NCBI GenBank assembly: GCA_002478045.1
Contig: DLLT01000016.1
Span: 1-64,000, forward strand
From: Porphyromonadaceae bacterium UBA7555
GTDB lineage: Bacteria; Bacteroidota; Bacteroidia; Bacteroidales; Muribaculaceae
DNA: 64,000 nt
Reading direction: 5' to 3'
The stretch's first letter is position 1. Each line of letters starts with the position of its first letter. The position numbers and the translations under genes were made by a program. Of this stretch, positions 1 through 6,973 are shown in pieces. The notes beneath the pieces are model-generated. The model saw only the letters and a list, made by a program, of their open reading frames with translations. It ran no database searches and had not been told where the DNA came from.

Positions 1-101
1 CCTACAACGGCGTGACCGAGGTGACGCTGCCCAAGGGCGTGTCCGTACTGAGTGCCACGACAGCCGACGGCATCGTACACGCCCTCAAGGTGGTACGCTA
101 A
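1..101 (+). CDS. C-terminal end of a protein, truncated by the window edge
   Basis: Only the last 32 codons are present, in the frame that begins at base 3 and stops with TAA at 99-101. The end of the protein reads as short beta strands finishing in LKVVR. That pattern loosely resembles the last strands of type IX secretion sorting domains, which usually end in a basic, valine-rich strand, but too little is visible to name a family. No function is assigned. Confidence 0.6.
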   Translation, partial: YNGVTEVTLPKGVSVLSATTADGIVHALKVVR

Positions 102-377
102 TTGCACTGACATATAGGTCGCAGCTATAAACATGCGGCCGTATTCCCGTATATGGGGGGGGCGATGCAGCCGAGGGGTTGCGCCGCCCCCGTCTCGTCT
201 CGTTGGGCGAGGAAGCAACGATATGCAACAACGAGACATCACTGTGGATGCAACGAAACACAAAGACAAAACATAAGACGCCGAAGCAATGTCATCGGTC
301 GTAGGCGTAACGAACTTTTTTGATGCGAAAGCTCCGATTTTATTGACTGACAGCTACGCCGATTGGCGCTTTTTTTG
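102..377. other. Gap with G8 tract and inverted repeat
   Basis: I see no gene here. The stretch holds a run of eight G residues at 155-162 and a 9-bp inverted repeat, GTCTCGTTG at 197-205 with CAACGAGAC at 229-237, which could form a hairpin with a 23-nt loop. The hairpin lacks a T-run, so it is not a convincing terminator. Confidence 0.4.
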
Positions 378-385
378 TAACTTTG
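378..385 (+). promoter_or_regulatory. -7 promoter box for the gene at 390
   Basis: TAACTTTG matches the Bacteroidota -7 consensus TAnnTTTG. Transcription would begin about 4-7 bases downstream, which falls on the GTG start codon at 390 and implies a leaderless mRNA. Confidence 0.6.
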
Positions 386-389
386 GGGC

Positions 390-722
390 GTGAAGTTGAA
401 GGCAATCAAATATGCCGTAATAATGACAGTAGCCATACTTGTAGGAAGCGAGCGGGCTGCTGCCATACCCGTAGCGTCTCGCCCGGGTATTGCGGTGCGT
501 TCGACCATGTCCGCCACGGACGATGGCGATATTGAGGTGGTCGTGCGCGGCCTGACGATATACGTCACCACACCTCGGCCTATGCAGGTGAAGATTTTCA
601 CCATACTCGGCCAATTGATTGTCCAGCAAAACGTGCCGGCGGGGACTACGCGCCTCAACGTCAATGCCCGCGGAATATACATACTCAAGGCCGGTGATGC
701 CACCTGCCGCATAACCGTGTAA
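390..722 (+). CDS. Small secreted protein consisting of a signal peptide and a T9SS-type sorting-like domain
   Basis: This is a 110-residue protein. Residues 1-25 form a signal peptide with a basic start (MKLKAIK), a hydrophobic core and an AAA/AIP cleavage region. After about 25 linker residues, residues 55-110 match the pattern of a type A C-terminal sorting domain of the type IX secretion system: a VKIFTILGQLI strand, a short turn, then RGIYILKAG and a final basic and valine strand. There is no room for a cargo domain. The GTG start is preferred because it supplies the basic n-region; the in-frame ATG at 423 would remove it. Family knowledge says such domains mark cargo for export and surface anchoring. 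What this minimal protein does is unknown. Confidence 0.7.
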   Translation: MKLKAIKYAVIMTVAILVGSERAAAIPVASRPGIAVRSTMSATDDGDIEVVVRGLTIYVTTPRPMQVKIFTILGQLIVQQNVPAGTTRLNVNARGIYILKAGDATCRITV

Positions 723-768
723 CGTCCGAGTCGAAGCCGGAGTTACACTCAACAAGACATCTCGCAAT

Positions 769-1212
769 ATGGATAATATCAGTGTAAAGATTGTGAATGC
801 TTCCGGACACGCGCTTCCTGCGTATGCCACGGCCTTGTCCGCCGGTATGGACGTGCGTGCACACCTATCCGAGCCGATAGTACTCGGTCCGCTTGAACGC
901 GCTCTCATTCCCACTGGGTTGCGCGTCCAGCTTCCCGAAGGTTACGAAATGCAGCTGCGTCCGCGCAGCGGCCTGGCCCTCAAGCACGGCATCACCCTGG
1001 TCAATACGCCCGGGACGATAGATGCCGACTATCGCGGCGAAATAGGAGTAATACTTATCAACCTCTCCGACCGGTCCTTTACGGTCAACGACGGCGAGCG
1101 TATTTGTCAGATGGTGGTAGCGCCCTATACACGCGTTGAATGGACGCCGACCGCGACTTTGGACGACAGCGAGCGCGGCGACGGAGGCTTCGGACACACC
1201 GGCGTCAAGTGA
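769..1212 (+). CDS. dut: dUTP diphosphatase (dUTPase)
   Basis: Hydrolyses dUTP to dUMP and pyrophosphate, which keeps uracil out of DNA and supplies the dTMP pathway; cytosolic trimer. The 147-residue length is normal for the trimeric family and all five motifs are present in order: AGMDVRA (residues 25-31), RPRSGLA, NTPGTIDADYRGE with the catalytic Asp region, RICQMVVAP, and the C-terminal glycine-rich RGDGGFGHTG that closes over the substrate. It starts a same-strand cluster running into a TPR protein, a DUF4292 lipoprotein and an EnvC-like protein. Gene identity is secure. Confidence 0.96.
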   Translation: MDNISVKIVNASGHALPAYATALSAGMDVRAHLSEPIVLGPLERALIPTGLRVQLPEGYEMQLRPRSGLALKHGITLVNTPGTIDADYRGEIGVILINLSDRSFTVNDGERICQMVVAPYTRVEWTPTATLDDSERGDGGFGHTGVK

Positions 1213-1318
1213 AATGTCCCGGGCCGGAGCCGAGGGGACACTTTCGAGAAAGAGAGTGTCGGAATTGGTCGCCGACTTCGCGGATTGTAGACAAAAACAA
1301 TAATAACAATAGTCAAAT

Positions 1319-3319
1319 ATGACCCTACGTCGAGCATTTGGCACAATGGCGGTTCTGGTGATACTGATGGCCGCAGTATCGTGGACGGCTTCCGGCCACC
1401 GAACATCCTCTTGGGAAAAGGATGCAGACCTGCGCAAGGCCGATTACGCCTATTTGCAAGCCTTGTCTGCCATCAATATAGATTCCAACGACTTGGCACA
1501 GCGTCTTGCCGACTATGCCGCGGTTCTCGCTCCCGAGGACATCGGTATAAAGGCTCTGCAAGCGTTGCTGACGCTTAATATGAATCCCGATTCGGCCGAG
1601 GTATATCGCAGCTATGCCGTGCTGTGGGACGAGTTCCGCGCCGACCCGACGCAATATTACAATGGCTCGGCCATAGCCTCGATAGCTCAATATCTGCATC
1701 GTTATGATGACGTCATCGAGGTATGGCGCACGTTGGACTCCATATACCCCGACCGTACCGAGACGGCGGCCAATCTCGCCAACGCCTATATCGTCAAGTA
1801 TGCCACCGGTGATACCTCGGCGTATGGAAAAGCAATGGCCATTTTCGAGCGTCTGGAGCGTGGAACGGGCAAGGATATGGGTCTGTCCTCGCAGAAAATA
1901 CGCGCTATGGCGCTCAAAAAAGACACCGCGGCCATAGTGCGCGAGCTTAATCAATTGAAAGGAGCAAATCCGCGCGACCCGGATGTCTTCCTGTATGCTT
2001 CCGAGATATACAAGACCCTGAATGTAGACTCGGCACGCTATGCATCCATACGCCGAGCCTGCGAGATAGACAGCACCTACGGCGCCGCACTCATAGCGAT
2101 GGCGCAGTATTATGCGGACAAGAACGATTCGGCGGCCTACGACCGACAGGTGTTCCGCGCCCTGGTAAGCCCGACTTTGGAGTACGAAACCAAGCACGAG
2201 CTGCTACGCGGATACGTGGGGCGTATGTACTCGGATACAGCCCAGTGGCCGCGTATCGAGAATGTCTTTGCACGTATGCAACAGATCAACCCCGGCGAGC
2301 CGTCGCTGCACTCGCTATACAGCGCCTTTGAGTACACCTGCGGCAATTTGGTGCAGGCCACCGAACAGATGGAATACGCCCTGTCGCTTGACCCGTCGGA
2401 CGCGGACGTACGCTCGTCGCTGTACTCGCTTCAGATGCAGCGTGGCGACACTACGGCCGCCATAGCGACCGCCGTCGGCGGCATTACGTACTCGCCCGAC
2501 AATCTCGCCTTTCCCATACTGGCGGCCTCGGCCAATATTGTAAACGGCAGGCCGCAAGAGGCCTTGGAAATACTGCATAAGGTCAAAATCAACGAGATCA
2601 ATAATCCCGAGGCCGTGTCCAACTTTATGTCCACATTAGGCGATGCCTATCAGGCGGCCGATTCGCTGGGCAAGGCTATCGAGACGTACAACAAGTCCAT
2701 AGAGATTTATCCCTCCAACTTCCTGGCGTACAATAACGCCGCGTATGCTATGGCACAGAACGACACGCTGCTCGACCGGGCCTTGTCGTATGCACGCTAC
2801 GCCGTGCTCTCCGATATGGAAAATCCAACGTATCTGGATACTTACGCGTGGGTATACTTCAAGAAGCACGACTATCCGCAGGCCAAGAAATACATAGACC
2901 TGACATTGAAATATTCGTCGCCGGACTCGATGCTCGTCGATGATTCCATCGCCGTAGATTCGGTGATGCCGCCCGAAGGTTTTGTCCCCGATTCGATTGC
3001 ACCGGACACGGCGTATATCGGAACGGATGGTTCGTATGCCGAGACGGATACGATTGAAAGTGAAGATTTTGATACAAACGATAAATTGTCCGCCGAAGTG
3101 CTGTCGCATGCAGGTGACATATACTTTATGAGCGGACTGCCCGAGCAGGCGCTGAAGTTCTGGGAACGTGCGGCTCTCCTCGATCCAGATGACAAGATGC
3201 TGGCACGTAAGGTCAAGTACAAGACCTATTTCTATGACGACAAAAAAAACAAGACCAAAAAGGCTGCGGACGACCGCGACAAGCATTCCAAGGCAGGGGC
3301 GTCCAAGCATAAACGTTGA
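1319..3319 (+). CDS. Tetratricopeptide repeat protein, envelope-associated
   Basis: A 666-residue protein with an N-terminal hydrophobic segment (about residues 8-26) acting as signal peptide or membrane anchor, followed by many degenerate helix-turn-helix repeats of TPR type. Examples include the stretches around NPGEPSLHSLYSAFEY, DPSDADVRSSLYSLQMQ and YPSNFLAYNNAAYAMA. A 60-residue acidic, low-complexity insert (about residues 540-600) interrupts the last repeats, and the protein ends in a lysine-rich tail. TPR domains are protein-docking surfaces. The gene lies 10 bp before the DUF4292 lipoprotein gene and is probably co-transcribed with it, which suggests a scaffold role in envelope biogenesis (inference). 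Confidence 0.85.
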   Translation: MTLRRAFGTMAVLVILMAAVSWTASGHRTSSWEKDADLRKADYAYLQALSAINIDSNDLAQRLADYAAVLAPEDIGIKALQALLTLNMNPDSAEVYRSYAVLWDEFRADPTQYYNGSAIASIAQYLHRYDDVIEVWRTLDSIYPDRTETAANLANAYIVKYATGDTSAYGKAMAIFERLERGTGKDMGLSSQKIRAMALKKDTAAIVRELNQLKGANPRDPDVFLYASEIYKTLNVDSARYASIRRACEIDSTYGAALIAMAQYYADKNDSAAYDRQVFRALVSPTLEYETKHELLRGYVGRMYSDTAQWPRIENVFARMQQINPGEPSLHSLYSAFEYTCGNLVQATEQMEYALSLDPSDADVRSSLYSLQMQRGDTTAAIATAVGGITYSPDNLAFPILAASANIVNGRPQEALEILHKVKINEINNPEAVSNFMSTLGDAYQAADSLGKAIETYNKSIEIYPSNFLAYNNAAYAMAQNDTLLDRALSYARYAVLSDMENPTYLDTYAWVYFKKHDYPQAKKYIDLTLKYSSPDSMLVDDSIAVDSVMPPEGFVPDSIAPDTAYIGTDGSYAETDTIESEDFDTNDKLSAEVLSHAGDIYFMSGLPEQALKFWERAALLDPDDKMLARKVKYKTYFYDDKKNKTKKAADDRDKHSKAGASKHKR

Positions 3320-3328
3320 CACTCGGAT

Positions 3329-3997
3329 ATGAAGGCCAAGAATATACTTTCAGTAATAATAGTCGCGCTGATATGCGGCATATTTGCAGGATGTTCAAGC
3401 CGTAAGAGTGCACTGTCGCCCGCCCCGGGAGGCATGGCGTGGCACGATATGACGATCCCGGTCAAATTGTCCTTGAAGTCGCCGACATCCTTTTCGTTGG
3501 GCGGGCGAGCTACGATTGTACGTGATAGCGTGGTGTATATGTCATTCCGCGTGCTCGGGTTCGAGGCCGCGGTGCTCAATGTGACTGCCGATTCGGTATT
3601 TTTTGTAGACAAGTACCACAAGTATTATTTTGCCGAGTCAATGAACGCCGTCCTCGGTCGATATCGCAAAGATATGGGCATAGGACATATACAGGAATTG
3701 CTGATGGGTCGCTCGCCCTTGGCCGTAGACAACGTTGTGTGCTTCGGTGAGACATCGGCGCTGCCGGTGCGCATCACTTACAGCGACTATGATAAAGTGT
3801 GCTCCGGACCCTTGGCGCGTACCGTCGGCATAGATGCCGCCATTAAGAAAATGAAAGTACAAGCCGCCATTGAGTGGACTCCCTCGGCGGCGCGGTGCAA
3901 CACCTATTCGCAAGTGCGCTTCCGCCGTCCCGGCAACGGCTATCGCCGCATCACCATCGCCGAGGCTCAACAGATATTTAGGAACATAACGCTCTGA
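3329..3997 (+). CDS. DUF4292 family lipoprotein
   Basis: A 222-residue lipoprotein precursor. The signal peptide ends in the lipobox IFAGC with the lipidated Cys at residue 22. The mature part is mostly beta-sheet in character and matches the Bacteroidota DUF4292 family in length and in its position between a TPR gene and an EnvC-type gene, an arrangement I recall as common in Bacteroidales. The fold could be LolA/LolB-like, which would suggest lipoprotein handling at the outer membrane, but this is speculation that needs a structure model. It is 1 bp from the next gene, so translation is likely coupled. Confidence 0.75.
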   Translation: MKAKNILSVIIVALICGIFAGCSSRKSALSPAPGGMAWHDMTIPVKLSLKSPTSFSLGGRATIVRDSVVYMSFRVLGFEAAVLNVTADSVFFVDKYHKYYFAESMNAVLGRYRKDMGIGHIQELLMGRSPLAVDNVVCFGETSALPVRITYSDYDKVCSGPLARTVGIDAAIKKMKVQAAIEWTPSAARCNTYSQVRFRRPGNGYRRITIAEAQQIFRNITL

Positions 3998-3998
3998 T

Positions 3999-5384
3999 AT
4001 GAAAAAGCTTGCAGCCATAGTCATTGCCGTCATAGCCTGTGCCGCCGTTGGCACTGTCTGTGCCACGGATGCCTATGCCAAGAAGAAACGCAGGTCCAAG
4101 CCGCGTACCACAGCCGTGGCCTCCAAGCCGCGCACGGCCTCGGATATCAAGCGCGAGCGGACAAATACAGCGCGCGAAATCACCGAAACACGCCGCAAAA
4201 TCAACGACAATAAACGCGCGACACAACGGAGGCTTAACGAGCTCAATGACCTCAATTCGCGCATATTTACCCAGAACAGGCATATTTCGACACTGCAAGT
4301 CACGGTGGACTCGCTCAATCGCGGTATCGCTTCGATGCAGGATTCGATACAAGCTATGGAAGCGGTTGTAGACTCGCTGCGCAGCGATGTGGCTGAGGCT
4401 CTGCGTCAGCAGCGTGCTCGCCGTCGCCAGGCCAATAATCTGGCTTTTGTCTTTGCTTCCAAGGACTTCAATATGGCGGTACGCCGCATCGGATACCTCA
4501 AACAGCTCAACCGTCATCGCGTAGCCAAAATTATGCGATTGCGCCAAGCCATAGCGCAGTTGGACAGCCGCCGCAACGATTTGAACAATATACGGGCACG
4601 CCGGACCGATGCACTCAATCAGCTGAGCGTGGCGCGTAACGTCCTGGTGACGCAGCAAAACCAATCGCAACAGATGGTCAACGAGTTGCGCCGTCAAGGG
4701 TCGTCCTTGCAGAGCGTCCTTGCTCAGCGCCGCCGCCGTATGCAACAATTGGACCGCGAATTGGACCGTATTGTGGCAGAGGAACAGCGTCGCATAGCTC
4801 GCGAGCAAGAAGAGGCACGTCGCCGCGAACGTCAACGGCAGCAACGCGAGCGCGAGCGTCAACAGCAGCGTGACCGTCAACAACAAAATCATCCGGGACA
4901 GACTCGGCCGTCCAAGCCCACCGCACCCGAGCCGACCACAACCGAGACGGCGGCGGATGTGGCAACGCGCAAGTTGACAGGTAGTTTCGAGGCCAATAAG
5001 GGCCGTATGCCTTTCCCCGTATCGGGTAAATATACCATTACTGCAACCTTCGGAACGCAGACCTACGAGGGGTTGACCATCAGCAGTTCGGGTATAGAAA
5101 TGCACACCGCACCCGGAGCACGAGCCCGTGCCGTCTTTGCCGGAACGGTGCGCTCCATCAGCTATATGGCCGGGCTGAATATGGTGATTATCGTTTCTCA
5201 TGGTAAGTACCTCACCATATACGGCGGCATCGGGAAGCTAAATGTCAAAAAAGGAGACCAAGTGGTTGCCGGGCAGGCCCTGGGTACACTGTTTACGGAC
5301 AAGGTGGAGAACGAGACCAGGCTGCACTTTGAGGTACGTCTGGGCGCACGCAAACTTAATCCTTTGGAATGGGTCGCTCGATAA
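3999..5384 (+). CDS. EnvC-type murein hydrolase activator with degenerate LytM (M23) domain
   Basis: A 461-residue secreted protein: signal peptide (1-27), long coiled coil (about 45-300, ending in an Arg/Gln-rich stretch), linker rich in Thr/Pro, and a C-terminal LytM/M23 domain (about 335-461). Active M23 peptidases need an HxxxD motif and an HxH motif to bind zinc. Here the first motif is replaced by SSSGIEMH and the second is RLHFEV, with Arg in place of the first His. The domain is therefore probably inactive, as in E. coli EnvC, which activates N-acetylmuramoyl-L-alanine amidases at the division septum. It likely plays a comparable role in cell separation. Confidence 0.85.
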   Translation: MKKLAAIVIAVIACAAVGTVCATDAYAKKKRRSKPRTTAVASKPRTASDIKRERTNTAREITETRRKINDNKRATQRRLNELNDLNSRIFTQNRHISTLQVTVDSLNRGIASMQDSIQAMEAVVDSLRSDVAEALRQQRARRRQANNLAFVFASKDFNMAVRRIGYLKQLNRHRVAKIMRLRQAIAQLDSRRNDLNNIRARRTDALNQLSVARNVLVTQQNQSQQMVNELRRQGSSLQSVLAQRRRRMQQLDRELDRIVAEEQRRIAREQEEARRRERQRQQRERERQQQRDRQQQNHPGQTRPSKPTAPEPTTTETAADVATRKLTGSFEANKGRMPFPVSGKYTITATFGTQTYEGLTISSSGIEMHTAPGARARAVFAGTVRSISYMAGLNMVIIVSHGKYLTIYGGIGKLNVKKGDQVVAGQALGTLFTDKVENETRLHFEVRLGARKLNPLEWVAR

Positions 5385-6805
5385 GCCGTATCCTCGGGTC
5401 GATAAGCCTGTTTTCGGGCATACGAGTGCTGAGCATCGTATGTTCGCTGGTGCGTAATAAGCTTTTTGCCGTGCTTGCCGGGCCGATAGGCCTGGGCCTG
5501 CTGATGCTGTACAATACGACGCTGGACCTTATCTCGATAATCACGCGTATGTCCATAGACCAGAGCGCCGTGCGCGACGTTGCACGCGAGAGTTCGGCCT
5601 CGGCCGGCGATACCGCGGCAGTGGTGCGTCGCTGGAGCCTGTGGCTCGGATGCGGCGGCATGGCACTAATACTGTTGCTCTCGCCGCTGTTGAGCTACTG
5701 GATGTTTGGCACCACAGACAAGTGGTGGACCTTGGCCATACTGTCGCCGGTAGCGTTGTGCTCGTCTTACGGCGGCGCCGAGAATGCTTTGATGCAGGGT
5801 CTCGGGCGCCTTCGTCGCCTGGCCAAGAGCGGGGCGGTGGCGGCGGTAGTCTCCACTGCGGTGGCCGTGGCCCTTATATGGTGGTTGCGCGAGTTTTCGG
5901 TCATCCCGGTGATACTTGCCGCCTCGATATGTATGGCCTTAGCGGCTCATTTCTATCGCGTACGCACGCCGCGCAGTGCCCTAGCCGCCCGCGAGATTAT
6001 ACGCCGCGGACGCGGATTTGTCAAGCTCGGGGCATTGATGACCCTGTCGGCGGTGGTAACGCAGCTGATGAATTACGTCTTTGTCCTATGGCTCAACCAT
6101 ACAGGGTCTACCGCCGACCTCGGACTTTATCAGGCGGGATATACGATCATCAATACCTATGTCGGTGTAGTACTTACCGGGGCATGGGTGGAGTACTATC
6201 CGCACCTGTCGGCGGTGACGCACTCGCGGCATCGCACTTCGGTGCTCGTCGCGCATGAGTGCGAGCTGGCGTTGCGCATACTTGTGCCGGTGGTTATGGG
6301 TATGATTGTGCTTGACGGGCTGATGGTGCGCATCTTGTATGCCGAGCGTTTTCTGGAGATGCTGCCGCTGGTTTCGATAGGTATCATCGGTGTGTTTTTC
6401 CGCGCGACGTCATGGTGTATGGCTTTTGTCATTTTGGCCAAGGGCGATGGTGCGGTCTATATACTCACCGAAAGCCTCAGTGCATTCTTAGGGCTGGCGC
6501 TCAATGTCATGGGCTATTCGCTTTGGCGCTTCGAGGGCTTGGGCGTGTCCTACATCGTATGGTACGCATCGTATACGGTCATCACCTACGTGGTGTATGC
6601 GCGCCGCTATCGCCTTGTATGGCCGCGCCGACTGTGGCTGCTGCTGGCCTTGGTGACGGGATGCGCCGTGCTTACGCTTGTGCTCAAGAGCTTTGTGTCG
6701 CCGTGGGTGGCCGCCATCGTGCCCCTCGTTGCTACGGTGCCGGCTGTGCGTCCGCTTCTGCGCCCATGGCTCGGTGCCTTAGGACGCAGGCATAAGGCAG
6801 TGTAG
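5369..6805 (+). CDS. Polysaccharide (O-antigen-like) flippase, Wzx family
   Basis: A 478-residue integral membrane protein with about 12 predicted hydrophobic helices, fitting the MOP/Wzx superfamily that moves undecaprenyl-linked glycans across the inner membrane. The N-terminus (MGRSIS...GIRVLSIVCSLVRNKLFAVLAGP) resembles O-antigen translocases of the WzxE type. The ATG start overlaps the end of the EnvC-like gene by 16 bp, pointing to translational coupling. No glycosyltransferase cluster sits next to it, so its substrate cannot be inferred; the GT10 enzyme at 10472-11440 is the nearest glycan gene. Confidence 0.85.
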   Translation: MGRSISRILGSISLFSGIRVLSIVCSLVRNKLFAVLAGPIGLGLLMLYNTTLDLISIITRMSIDQSAVRDVARESSASAGDTAAVVRRWSLWLGCGGMALILLLSPLLSYWMFGTTDKWWTLAILSPVALCSSYGGAENALMQGLGRLRRLAKSGAVAAVVSTAVAVALIWWLREFSVIPVILAASICMALAAHFYRVRTPRSALAAREIIRRGRGFVKLGALMTLSAVVTQLMNYVFVLWLNHTGSTADLGLYQAGYTIINTYVGVVLTGAWVEYYPHLSAVTHSRHRTSVLVAHECELALRILVPVVMGMIVLDGLMVRILYAERFLEMLPLVSIGIIGVFFRATSWCMAFVILAKGDGAVYILTESLSAFLGLALNVMGYSLWRFEGLGVSYIVWYASYTVITYVVYARRYRLVWPRRLWLLLALVTGCAVLTLVLKSFVSPWVAAIVPLVATVPAVRPLLRPWLGALGRRHKAV

Positions 6806-6813
6806 GTCAGTGC

Positions 6814-6885
6814 CGTAACAGCCAAATAGCTATTACGACTATAACAGCTATGATAGCTATAATAGCCATTACTGCCAATATAGCG
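6814..6885. repeat. Degenerate 9-bp tandem array, family A (8 units)
   Basis: Eight consecutive 9-bp units in strict register, with consensus close to ATAATAGCY; three of them are ATAACAGCT, ATGATAGCT and ATAATAGCC. The array fills the gap between two converging genes (flippase + and PBP1A -). Related arrays occur at 38203-38280 and 58219-58281, also between converging genes. Confidence 0.8.
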
Positions 6886-6905
6886 TCAATTCATTCGCAA
6901 TCAAA

Positions 6906-6953
6906 CGAAAAGCGGAGGCGCATCGGCTCGAGATAGCCGATGCGCCTCCGCTT
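6906..6953. terminator. Very strong hairpin between converging genes
   Basis: A perfect 19-bp inverted repeat (6910-6928 and 6935-6953) with a 6-nt loop. On the minus strand it is followed by TTTT, so it should terminate the PBP1A transcript, and it may also stop transcripts from the flippase side. Confidence 0.85.
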
Positions 6954-6973
6954 ATGCCGTGATACTGTGTAGC

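Noticed and set aside
197..237. Terminator near the left edge
   Set aside because: The 9-bp inverted repeat has a 23-nt loop and no T-run, so it does not meet the pattern of an intrinsic terminator.
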